From Microcystis aeruginosa W13-11 (GTDB lineage: Bacteria > Cyanobacteriota > Cyanobacteriia > Cyanobacteriales > Microcystaceae): a stretch of DNA of 29,139 nt. Positions 16,240 through 23,092 of the stretch are shown in pieces. The position numbers and the translations under genes were made by a program. The notes under the pieces are model-generated. The model saw nothing but the letters and a program-made list of their open reading frames with translations. It was not told the origin of the DNA and did no database searches. The stretch is taken from positions 1 through 29,139 of the forward strand of contig JAADBR010000079.1 in assembly GCA_009995705.1 (NCBI GenBank). The letters run 5' to 3'. Each line of letters begins with the position of its first letter. The stretch's first letter is position 1.

Positions 16240-16352
16240 CCCACGCCTACGAAGTTAGCTGACGGGCTAGGATAGAGAGATATCCTTTTCTAGTCCAAAA
16301 AATCTAGAAATACGCCCCCAAATGTGGTTCCTCCGCTCCGAATTTGTCTAGC
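16240..16352 (-). promoter_or_regulatory. c-di-AMP riboswitch (ydaO/yuaA type)
   Basis: The minus strand carries the conserved blocks of this RNA in the right order: AAATTCGGAGCGGAGGAACC (from about 16352), then TTTGGGGGCGTATTTC (16323-16308), a variable hairpin with GGATATCTCTCTATCC, and the 3' block CCCGTCAGCTAACTTCGTAG with GCGT (to about 16240). The 3' block is nearly diagnostic of the family. Riboswitches of this class bind cyclic di-AMP and usually turn off genes for potassium, osmolyte or cell-wall functions. Here it precedes an ion transporter by about 245 bases. No clear intrinsic terminator follows, so the mode of control is open. Boundaries are approximate. Confidence 0.87.
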
Positions 16353-16547
16353 TAATATCTAGCATAGAAACTCGGATTAGGCTGACTTACTCTGTTTAGT
16401 GATCCACCATAGCATACTAACCCAAAAAAAACTATATAGTCCTATACCAGACCTATCCTGTCGGTTATCCCCCGGGTTGCTAGGATAGAACAATGATTAG
16501 CTAATAGCTAACGACTGACCGCCATAGCAGCCACATCAGCAATTTCT
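16353..16547. other. divergent promoter region
   Basis: This region separates the riboswitch leader (minus) from the DUF3172 gene (plus). It should hold both promoters. TAGGATAGAAC near 16480 on the plus strand is a weak -10 candidate. An A-run at 16423-16430 marks the other side. Nothing firmer was seen. Confidence 0.35.
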
Positions 16548-17126
16548 ATGAATAGAAGACCTCGTTATACTCCCCCTCGATCGCGTGATCGTGATTATGA
16601 CCGCTCCTCTGGCGATGACTCCCGCGCTTCGTCCCCCGGAGGCCTATTGGCAAAATTAAATTATGCCATGATCGCCCTGATTGGTGGTATTTTTGTACTA
16701 GGAGTGGGTCTTGGTCTGGTATTCAGTTCTACTGCTAATTTTAGCCCCGAAAACGTCGCTTCCCGAGAAGTAATCGATCGCAGCGCCCCCAATCCGGAAT
16801 TATGCGTGCAATTTGGGGCTAGTGCCATTGTCACCGATTTGCGGGTTTATGTCACCCTTAACCCCTTTAATGTTTTTGTTACACAACCAGTCATGCAACC
16901 CGGTTGCGTTTTGCGACGCAATAACTGGTCAATTTTAGAACAACAAAAATTAGTCGATGGACAGCAGGTACAAAGCTGTAAAAACCGGATGAATACCTTT
17001 GGTTATACCGGCCCCTTGGAAGGCAAACCGAAAATCGATTGTATCTTCCAAAATGAAGCCGGGGGTAATCTTTTCGTTAATCCCGCCGGTGCTGTTGGCC
17101 CCAGACCAGATACAGATAAATTCTAA
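16548..17126 (+). CDS. DUF3172-family membrane-anchored protein
   Basis: A 192-residue protein conserved in cyanobacteria. Residues 1-35 are rich in Arg, Asp and Ser (RPRYTPPRSRDRDYDRSSGD). One membrane helix follows at about 37-60 (LNYAMIALIGGIFVLGVGLG). The remaining approximately 130 residues form the DUF3172 domain with PNPELCVQFGASAIV and CVLRRNNWSILEQ, three or four cysteines and a soluble C-terminus. The domain probably faces the periplasm or lumen, since the N-terminus is strongly charged (inference). No function has been established that I know of. The gene converges on the sbtB-like gene, with a MITE copy between. Confidence 0.85.
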   Translation: MNRRPRYTPPRSRDRDYDRSSGDDSRASSPGGLLAKLNYAMIALIGGIFVLGVGLGLVFSSTANFSPENVASREVIDRSAPNPELCVQFGASAIVTDLRVYVTLNPFNVFVTQPVMQPGCVLRRNNWSILEQQKLVDGQQVQSCKNRMNTFGYTGPLEGKPKIDCIFQNEAGGNLFVNPAGAVGPRPDTDKF

Positions 17127-17128
17127 AA

Positions 17129-17351
17129 TAGAAAAGATCTTTCTCCTGACTTCTGACTTGAAAGATGGGGTGGGGTGTAGGGTTTTACCCATTTTCAGGG
17201 AAAAAGTCCCTGAATTTTTCTACCCCGATTACTGCAAGGGCTGGCACTTTTTGATTTCAAAAAAGCCTAAAGATATTATCCAAAAAGGTTTTTAGATTTA
17301 TTCAGCCAACCTTAATTAACTGCGACAATTTTGATGTTTACAAGAGGTCTA
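17129..17351. mobile_element. MITE-like repeat, copy C (TAGA...TCTA)
   Basis: A diverged and longer copy of the element at 11150. It starts TAGAAAAGATCTTTCTCCTG, contains CTGACTTGAAAGATGGGG and ends AACTGCGACAATTTTGATG, then TTTACAAGAGGTCTA. The middle carries extra sequence (GGGCTGGCACTTTTTGATTT) absent from copy A. It fills the whole gap between the converging DUF3172 and sbtB-like genes, and its right edge carries the TAG stop of the latter. Confidence 0.6.
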
Positions 17352-17666
17352 ATGAGTTAGCCATTGGGCCGTAGTCACTACAAAAATTCCGCCAGCTTTT
17401 TTTAAAAAAGGCTGAATTTTATCGATCAGACGCTCAAGTTGTTCGTCACTATTACAAACCGTCATAATGTAGTTACCACTGTAATCACAATCCAAGTCAT
17501 CACAGGATAAACCTCGATCGCCTTTTCCTGAAGTATTGCCAAAGACGGTATAACCGGAAACTCCGACAACATCAAGAACGCTTAAGGTTTCTTCCAGAAA
17601 AGCATGACTAACAATTATATCTACTTTTTTGACAGTTTGTAGAGAAGGATGAGAGGATTCAAGCAT
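17349..17666 (-). CDS. SbtB-like PII family signalling protein
   Basis: A 105-residue protein from the ATG at 17666 (a TTG at 17690 would add 8 residues). The ferredoxin-like PII fold is evident: VKKVDIIVSHAFLEETLSVL, GVSGYTVFGNTSGKGDRGLS as the T-loop side, and QPFLKKAGGIFVVTTAQWLT as the last strand. GYTVxxxxxGKG is the hallmark of SbtB and relatives, which bind adenine nucleotides such as AMP and cAMP and dock on SbtA to gate bicarbonate uptake. It lies 73 bases downstream of the permease gene. It ends at AQWLTH without the CGPEGC redox loop found in Synechocystis SbtB, and its stop sits on a MITE edge. Confidence 0.85.
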   Translation of the reverse strand: MLESSHPSLQTVKKVDIIVSHAFLEETLSVLDVVGVSGYTVFGNTSGKGDRGLSCDDLDCDYSGNYIMTVCNSDEQLERLIDKIQPFLKKAGGIFVVTTAQWLTH

Positions 17667-17739
17667 GGTAGTTAAGTACAAAAAGGACAAGTGAAAGAGA
17701 AAACTTTTGACAGGAATTATTTAAAACTGACCTAGCTTT

Positions 17740-18720
17740 TTAGACTCCACACCCAATAATTTTAATCATCTCTAGGTACAGAGGAATACCGATGATGATA
17801 TTGAAGGGAAAAGTTAAAGCTAAGGCCATAGAAACGTATAAACTAGGATTCGCTTCAGGAACAGTCATTCTCATGGCCGCAGGAACAGCAATATAAGAGG
17901 CACTGGCACACAAAACAGCGAATAATAAAGCATTGCCCTCTTCAAATCCGAGAACCTTAGCGATGAGAATGCCAACCATAGCATTGATAACGGGAATGAA
18001 CACCGAGAAACCGATAAGAAAAGAACCAGTTTTACCTAATTCTCGGATTCTTTTCGCCGCCACTAATCCCATATCCAGGAGAAAGAAAGTTAACGCACCA
18101 TAAAAAATCCCTTGAGTGAAAGGTTGTAATTTTTCCCAGCCTCTTTCCCCCGTGAGCATACCAACAACAACACTACCGACTAAAAGAAATACCGAACCAT
18201 TTAAAAAGGCTTCATGTAGAACCTTTGACCAAGAAAACGCTTCTTCTTGTTCATTTTTCTCTTTAAAGACTCGCACCAAGATTAAACCCACTACAATCGC
18301 CGGCGATTCCATTAAAGCTAAGGCCGCCACCATGTGACCGCCATAGGAAATATGAAGTTTTTCTAAAAAAGAACTGGCGGTGATGAAAGTAACGGCACTA
18401 ATGGAACCATAGGCTGCGGCGATCGCTGCAGCATTGGCACTATCGAGTTTAATTTTCAGGATAAAGAAAGTGTAAATGGGAACGATGCAAGCCATAACCA
18501 CAGAGGCAATCAAAGTTAAAGCGATTTGGTTATTGATGCCACTTTCCGCTAGTTCATAACCTCCCTTGAACCCAATCGCCATCAACAGATAGAGAGAAAA
18601 GAGTTTAGGCAGTGGTTGGGGAATCTCTAGGTCGGATTTAAAAAATACTGCCAGCATTCCTAAGAAAAAGAACAAAACCGGCGGATTGAGAATATTGAAC
18701 AGGATTAAGCTGCCATCCAT
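17740..18720 (-). CDS. SbtA-family sodium-dependent bicarbonate permease, short type
   Basis: A 326-residue membrane protein of the DUF897/SbtA family with about ten helices in two inverted halves. Motifs include LFSLYLLMAIGFKGGYELAE, then AAAYGSISAVTFITASSFLE, GHMVAALALMESPAIVVGLI and SASYIAVPAAMRMTVPEANP. SbtA imports bicarbonate with sodium for the CO2-concentrating mechanism. This protein is shorter than Synechocystis SbtA (374 residues) and lacks the longer central cytoplasmic loop. It may belong to the second, short SbtA clade whose substrate is less well established. The adjacent sbtB-like gene supports nucleotide control. No bicA or nhaS3 gene adjoins it. Confidence 0.88.
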   Translation of the reverse strand: MDGSLILFNILNPPVLFFFLGMLAVFFKSDLEIPQPLPKLFSLYLLMAIGFKGGYELAESGINNQIALTLIASVVMACIVPIYTFFILKIKLDSANAAAIAAAYGSISAVTFITASSFLEKLHISYGGHMVAALALMESPAIVVGLILVRVFKEKNEQEEAFSWSKVLHEAFLNGSVFLLVGSVVVGMLTGERGWEKLQPFTQGIFYGALTFFLLDMGLVAAKRIRELGKTGSFLIGFSVFIPVINAMVGILIAKVLGFEEGNALLFAVLCASASYIAVPAAMRMTVPEANPSLYVSMALALTFPFNIIIGIPLYLEMIKIIGCGV

Positions 18721-18732
18721 AGGTTTGCGTAC

Positions 18733-18748
18733 ATTGAGTTATTTCAAT
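18733..18748. promoter_or_regulatory. inverted repeat upstream of the SbtA-family gene
   Basis: ATTGAGTTATTTCAAT is a palindrome with arms ATTGA/TCAAT and a six-base spacer, 13 bases upstream of the permease ATG. Carbon-responsive LysR regulators of cyanobacteria (NdhR/CcmR, CmpR) bind inverted repeats near such genes, but this site does not match their consensus exactly. It may be an operator or chance. Confidence 0.3.
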
Positions 18749-19053
18749 CTATACTATTCGATTTTGAGAATACCGGGAAAATGATAATTACTCGCAGCCA
18801 GAAATACTTTAGTCTCTATCATACTTTGTGCTTTTTGTCAAAAAAACTTTTTTTTTGCAATAAAACTACACAAAAAAAAGATCATCGTTGTGGGTGAAAT
18901 TGACTGATTTACCCGTCTTAATTAGGATCCGTTGTTAAATAAAAATCTTTCTCAATTAATTTTTAAGAATTTATAAATATTGCGGAATGTTAATTTAAAT
19001 ATTCTCAAGTTATTGCAGTCAATAAATAAGTTTTACTTATCTTTGTCGGAAAA
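18749..19053. other. AT-rich intergenic region, no gene seen
   Basis: This stretch upstream of the SbtA-family gene is strongly AT-rich, with A and T runs at 18839-18880. It probably holds the permease promoter. No reading frame or strong hairpin was recognised. Confidence 0.4.
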
Positions 19054-19226
19054 TAGAACTCCTGCAAAAATTCAACATCTACCATTGGGTTAAAGTCAGG
19101 AGTCAGTATTCAGGAGTCAGTCCCGATGAAAAAATTTTCACTACCACAGATGAAAGAGGTTTCCTTCCCTACACCCTACACCCCACACCCTCTTTCAAGT
19201 CAGGAGATAGGAGATTATTTTATCTA
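19054..19226. mobile_element. MITE-like repeat, copy B, inverted (TAGA...TCTA)
   Basis: Reverse-complement copy of the element at 11150. Read on the minus strand it has CTCCTGACTTGAAAGAGGGT, then GGGTGTAGGG units, AACCTCTTTCATCTG, GTGAAAATTTTTTCATCGGG, ACTGACTCCT, and ends ATTTTTGCAGGAGTTCTA. The match to copy A is high over about 110 bases. It lies in the gap upstream of rimI. Confidence 0.7.
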
Positions 19227-19238
19227 TTCTTCCCACTT

Positions 19239-19264
19239 CCCCACACCCCACACCCCACACCCCT
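19239..19264. repeat. C-rich tandem tract (CCCCACA units)
   Basis: Four to five CCCC runs are separated by ACA, ending 18 bases before the rimI start. The complementary strand has the spacing of a G-quadruplex. It is the same simple motif that the MITE copies carry internally, here outside the element. Confidence 0.5.
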
Positions 19265-19281
19265 CTCCCGTTCCCCGATAA

Positions 19282-19860
19282 ATGCCAAAAATCCAGATTA
19301 AAACTCCAAAATCCCCACATCTTGCCGCCATGGTAGCACTCGATCGCCGCAGTCTCGGCGGTATTTGGACCCTATCTGGTTATGAACGGGAATTAAACAA
19401 CCCCAACAGTGAATTATTAATTCTTACCCTGGACGGGGAGGAGGAAACCCTAATCGGATTAGCTTGTTCTTGGGCAATTCTCGAAGAAGCGCATATTACC
19501 CTTCTGGCAATTTATCCCGACTATCAAAGACAAGGATTAGGAAAACTACTTCTCTACAAACTGCTTGAGAAGGCTGTACAAAGACAACTGGAAAGGGCTA
19601 CCCTAGAGGTGAGGGTATCGAACCAGTCAGCGATCGCACTCTACGAGTATTTTGGCTTCCGCATCGCTGGAGAGCGGAAAAATTATTATTCGCAAACTGG
19701 CGAATCAGCCCTAATTTTCTGGCGCAACGATCTACAAACGGCCGCTTTTCGGGAACAATTAAGCAAGTGGCGACAAGAGATACTCTCCAGACTGGGGCAG
19801 GGAGAGTGGCAATTAGAGGAAGAAACCAGAGCCAAAATAGATACCATGGGGATGCAATGA
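19282..19860 (+). CDS. rimI: ribosomal-protein-alanine N-acetyltransferase, RimI family
   Basis: A 192-residue GNAT acetyltransferase. The acetyl-CoA loop is clear in LLAIYPDYQRQGLGKLLLYK, with the Q/R-x-x-G-x-G/A pattern, followed by LEVRVSNQSAIALYEYFGFR with the conserved asparagine and tyrosine of RimI. The family acetylates the N-terminal alanine of ribosomal protein S18. The C-terminal extension of about 45 residues (LSKWRQEILSRLGQGEWQLE and beyond) is longer than in E. coli RimI (148 residues) and looks cyanobacterial. It ends 39 bases before the glycosyltransferase gene, so the two may be cotranscribed. Confidence 0.88.
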   Translation: MPKIQIKTPKSPHLAAMVALDRRSLGGIWTLSGYERELNNPNSELLILTLDGEEETLIGLACSWAILEEAHITLLAIYPDYQRQGLGKLLLYKLLEKAVQRQLERATLEVRVSNQSAIALYEYFGFRIAGERKNYYSQTGESALIFWRNDLQTAAFREQLSKWRQEILSRLGQGEWQLEEETRAKIDTMGMQ

Positions 19861-19898
19861 TTACCTACAAGCTTAAATCAGGTCGAGGTTAGGGAAAA

Positions 19899-21089
19899 AT
19901 GAGGATTTTAGTCTTGGCGTGGGAATTTCCACCGCGATTAGTGGGCGGTATCGCCCGTCATGTTGCCGAACTCTATCCCGAAATCGTCAAACTCGGTCAT
20001 GAAGTCCATTTAATCACGATCGAATTCGGTCAGGCCCCCAGTTACGAACTGGTGGAAGGTATTCACATCCACCGCGTCCCCGTACCCCCCGGCAATGACT
20101 TTTTCCATTGGGTGGTCAACATGAATAACAGCATGGGGCAACAGGGCGGCAAACTAATCGCCGAATACGGAAAATTTGACCTTGTTCATGCCCACGATTG
20201 GTTAGTAGGAGATGCAGCCATCGCCTTGAAACATCTCTTTAAAATACCCCTGATTGCCACGATTCACGCCACGGAATACGGACGTTACAACGGACTGCAC
20301 ACCGACACCCAACGCTATATCGCCGGTAAAGAGGGAACCCTCGTCTATAATGCTTGGCGCGTCATCGTCTGTACCGGCTATATGCGTCATGAAGTCCATC
20401 GAGCTTTGGGCGCACCCTGGGATAAAATCGATGTGGTTTATAACGGTATTCGGGCTGAGAAAAAGCAAAGAGACCCTAACTTTGATTACCGAGCTTTTCG
20501 TCGTCAATATGCCGAAGATTACCAAAAAATCGTCTATTACGTCGGGCGCATGACCTTTGAAAAGGGGGTTTCGGTGTTACTCAACGCTGCCCCAAAAGTC
20601 CTCGCTCACACCGAGGCTAAAACTAAATTTGTCATTATCGGTGGCGGCAATACCGATAAACTCAAACAACAGGCCTGGCATCTCGGTATCTGGCATCATT
20701 GTTATTTTACGGGCTTTATGTCCGATGAAAACCTCGATCGCTTCCAAACCGTGGCCGATTGTGCCGTTTTTCCCAGTCTTTATGAACCTTTTGGCATTGT
20801 CGCCCTGGAAAGTTTCGCCGCTAGGGTTCCCGTGGTGGTTTCCGATACCTGCGGTTTTCCCGAAGTTGTCCGTCATGGTCAAACGGGAATTGTCACCCGA
20901 GTCAATAATCCCGATTCCCTCGCTTGGGGCATTTTGGAGGTTTTAAATCATCCCGAATACGCCCACGAATTAGCTAATAACGCCTACGAAGACCTAGAAA
21001 AACGCTTTCATTGGGCGAATTTAGCCCGTCAAACCGAGACGGTATATGGTTTGGTTGTCCAAGAACGACAACTGGTAGAATGGCGTTAA
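19899..21089 (+). CDS. GT4-family glycosyltransferase
   Basis: A 396-residue GT-B enzyme of full length. The N-terminal domain opens MRILVLAWEFPPRLVGGIAR, a glycogen-synthase-like acceptor loop, and has DLVHAHDWLVGDAAIALKH. The donor domain has YYVGRMTFEKGVSVLLNAA (lysine and glycine of the phosphate site) and the EX7E motif in SLYEPFGIVALESF. Such retaining enzymes use UDP-, ADP- or GDP-sugars to build polysaccharide or glycolipid. The start resembles glycogen synthase, but the protein is shorter than GlgA. The acceptor is unknown. It follows rimI closely. Confidence 0.9.
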   Translation: MRILVLAWEFPPRLVGGIARHVAELYPEIVKLGHEVHLITIEFGQAPSYELVEGIHIHRVPVPPGNDFFHWVVNMNNSMGQQGGKLIAEYGKFDLVHAHDWLVGDAAIALKHLFKIPLIATIHATEYGRYNGLHTDTQRYIAGKEGTLVYNAWRVIVCTGYMRHEVHRALGAPWDKIDVVYNGIRAEKKQRDPNFDYRAFRRQYAEDYQKIVYYVGRMTFEKGVSVLLNAAPKVLAHTEAKTKFVIIGGGNTDKLKQQAWHLGIWHHCYFTGFMSDENLDRFQTVADCAVFPSLYEPFGIVALESFAARVPVVVSDTCGFPEVVRHGQTGIVTRVNNPDSLAWGILEVLNHPEYAHELANNAYEDLEKRFHWANLARQTETVYGLVVQERQLVEWR

Positions 21090-21179
21090 TCAGGGAGTAG
21101 TTTTTTAGCCGTCAGCCGTCAGTATTAGGGGTCAGTTTATACCCTAAAATAACAAAGGCACAACTTAACCTCTCCAAAT

Positions 21180-21797
21180 ATGACCATGAAAGCAGCTGAA
21201 ATTATGACCACGGAGGTGGCCAAGATTAAAGGTTCTGAAACCGTTGCCAAAGCGGTGCAGTTGATGAGACAAAAGAACATTAGAACTCTCATTGTTGATC
21301 GCCGTCACGATGAAGATGCTTACGGAATTATCACCGAAACCGATATTGTCTATAAAGTCGTCGCTTTCGGTCAAGATCCGCAAAAAGTGCGCGTCTATGA
21401 AGTGATGAGCAAACCCTGCATCGTGATTAATCCCGACCTCGGGGTTGAATATGTGGCCCGCTTATTTGCTAATACTGGTATTCGTTTCGCACCGGTAATT
21501 AAAGGCGATTTGCTCGGTGTTATCTCTGTTAGTGACATCCTCCATAAAGGTAGCGCTGTCGAAAAACCCCGCAGTTTTGATTTAGAAGCGGAGATTATCA
21601 AAGCTAGAGATATTGCCCGGGCAGTCTGTGCTGAAAAAGGCGGAAATTCTCCCGATTGTGCCGCAGCTTGGGATATTGTTGAGGAATTACAGGCAGAATT
21701 GGCACACCAACGCGCTAAAAAACCAGAAAAAACCTATTTTGAGGAATACTGTCAAGAAAATCCCGATGCTTTTGAAGCGCGTATCTATGACACCTAA
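21180..21797 (+). CDS. CBS-CP12 fusion protein
   Basis: A 205-residue protein with two CBS motifs (residues about 5-65, AEIMTTEVAKIKGSETVAKA; 72-125, YEVMSKPCIVINPDLGVEYV) and a C-terminal CP12 domain (about 140-205). The CP12 core AAAWDIVEELQAELAHQRAK is well conserved. CP12 inactivates GAPDH and phosphoribulokinase of the Calvin cycle when its cysteines are oxidised, and CBS pairs bind adenine nucleotides. CBS-CP12 fusions are known in cyanobacteria. The N-terminal cysteine pair is present (C150, C160), but the C-terminal pair has only C191, with alanine 200 at the second position. A start at the second ATG, 21186, is equally possible. Confidence 0.92.
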   Translation: MTMKAAEIMTTEVAKIKGSETVAKAVQLMRQKNIRTLIVDRRHDEDAYGIITETDIVYKVVAFGQDPQKVRVYEVMSKPCIVINPDLGVEYVARLFANTGIRFAPVIKGDLLGVISVSDILHKGSAVEKPRSFDLEAEIIKARDIARAVCAEKGGNSPDCAAAWDIVEELQAELAHQRAKKPEKTYFEEYCQENPDAFEARIYDT

Positions 21798-21894
21798 TCG
21801 CCATGGGTTTTCGGTATTCTCCGATACCTCAAACTTTTTAATCCGGCAAAAGTAGTGTATAAAGGTTTTATTTGCTAATAATCGAGGAAAAACC

Positions 21895-22401
21895 ATGGCT
21901 GATCTATTTGTCATCGCTTATGAGGACGAATTTAAAGCGGAAGAAGTTCGTTTAACTTTGGCTAAACTGCAACAGGAACATCTCATCGAGTTAGAAGATG
22001 CTGCCGTAGTGGTTAAAAACAAAGATGGCCAGATTAAACTCAAGCAAGCAGTCAATTTAACGGCAGCAGGAGCCGCTAGTGGCAGTTTCTGGGGATTATT
22101 AATCGGAATGCTCTTTTTATCCCCTTTATTAGGGGCTGTCCTCGGTGCTGCTGGTGGCGCTTTGGGAGGTGCTTTAAGTGATATCGGTGTGGATGACAAT
22201 TTTATGCGCGAATTGGGAGAAACCCTGCAGCCCAGTACCTCTGCTCTCTTTGTTCTCGTCCAAAAAGTTACCCCCGATAAGGTTCTCGATGAAGTGGCCC
22301 CCTACGGAGGTAAAGTGTTACGCACTTCTTTGACCAAAACCGACGAGGCTGAATTACAGAAAGTTCTCGACCAAAGAGGTGTTAAACCCGAAACGGTTTA
22401 G
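21895..22401 (+). CDS. DUF1269-family membrane protein
   Basis: A 168-residue protein starting MADLFVIAYEDEFKAEEVRL after GAGGAAAAACC. The N-terminal 55 residues are soluble. A Gly/Ala-rich hydrophobic hairpin follows at about 60-95 (GSFWGLLIGMLFLSPLLG, AVLGAAGGALGGALSDIG). The C-terminal part has LQPSTSALFVLVQKVTPDKV, the DUF1269 signature, then a final helix. Members are common in bacteria, often next to stress or CBS genes, and have no settled function. The gene has its own terminator. Confidence 0.88.
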   Translation: MADLFVIAYEDEFKAEEVRLTLAKLQQEHLIELEDAAVVVKNKDGQIKLKQAVNLTAAGAASGSFWGLLIGMLFLSPLLGAVLGAAGGALGGALSDIGVDDNFMRELGETLQPSTSALFVLVQKVTPDKVLDEVAPYGGKVLRTSLTKTDEAELQKVLDQRGVKPETV

Positions 22402-22423
22402 GATCTGGGTCTATAAAAGCTAG

Positions 22424-22448
22424 AAAAAGGGAATATATTTCCCTTTTT
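22424..22448. terminator. intrinsic terminator after the DUF1269 gene
   Basis: AAAAAGGGAA (22424-22433) pairs with TTCCCTTTTT (22439-22448) around a five-base loop, ending in T5 and then GCTTTTT. The A-run on the left makes it potentially bidirectional, and it could also end the minus-strand side. Confidence 0.8.
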
Positions 22449-22528
22449 GCTTTTTGAGCAAGAATGGGTTTAGCATGACCACCACAATGGTTATAAAATA
22501 AGAAACAATCAATAATTATTAATGAACT

Positions 22529-23068
22529 TTAGGCTTTGATCGAGAATAAAAGTGCTTCAGTGTCGTAGTATTTATTCGTTGATCCCATTGATTGCATTCC
22601 TAATCTTTCGGTGACACGAATTGAGCGATAATTATCGGGATTAACCACTGCGTAGATAATCGGCAATTGTAAGATGATTAAGCCGTATTCTAGAATAACT
22701 TTAGCCGCTTCGGTTATGTGTCCTTGTCCCCAATAATCCCGTCGTAAATGCCAACCAATTTCGCTATCTGGGGTTGGATAACCGTAGTTATCGGGTAAAT
22801 TTTGTAAAATTATCGAACCAATAATCTGATTATTTTTTTGATCGATCATTGCCCACCAATCGCTGCCATTACCTTGATTACGAATAGTTGGTAATCTTTC
22901 GGAAAAATGGGCATTTAAACTCTCGATATCCGTGGCTAACTGACGAATTCTCGGTAAAAAATAAGTGACCTCGGAATTTTGATAGATCTGAAAAAAAGAC
23001 TCTTTGTCTGTGGGCAGTTGCCAAGGACGGAGAATTAGGCGATCACTTTTCATTGTTTTAGTGAGCAA
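22529..23068 (-). CDS. GNAT acetyltransferase, RimJ/RimL-like
   Basis: A 179-residue protein of the GNAT fold family (Acetyltransf_3 type). MLTKTMKSDRLILRPWQLPT is the typical opening. The acetyl-CoA site is in SEIGWHLRRDYWGQGHITEA, and YAVVNPDNYRSIRVTERLGM is the closing motif. Relatives modify ribosomal proteins, amino acids or antibiotics, and the substrate is not evident. M6 (KSDRLIL) is an alternative start. It has 24 bases between its ATG and the coiled-coil gene upstream on the same strand. Confidence 0.85.
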   Translation of the reverse strand: MLTKTMKSDRLILRPWQLPTDKESFFQIYQNSEVTYFLPRIRQLATDIESLNAHFSERLPTIRNQGNGSDWWAMIDQKNNQIIGSIILQNLPDNYGYPTPDSEIGWHLRRDYWGQGHITEAAKVILEYGLIILQLPIIYAVVNPDNYRSIRVTERLGMQSMGSTNKYYDTEALLFSIKA

Positions 23069-23092
23069 ATTATAGCAATTCTCTTGCTGAGA

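Noticed and set aside
16999..17295. Plus-strand frame overlapping the end of the DUF3172 gene
   Set aside because: It starts inside a well-supported gene and runs into the MITE copy. The content is not protein-like.
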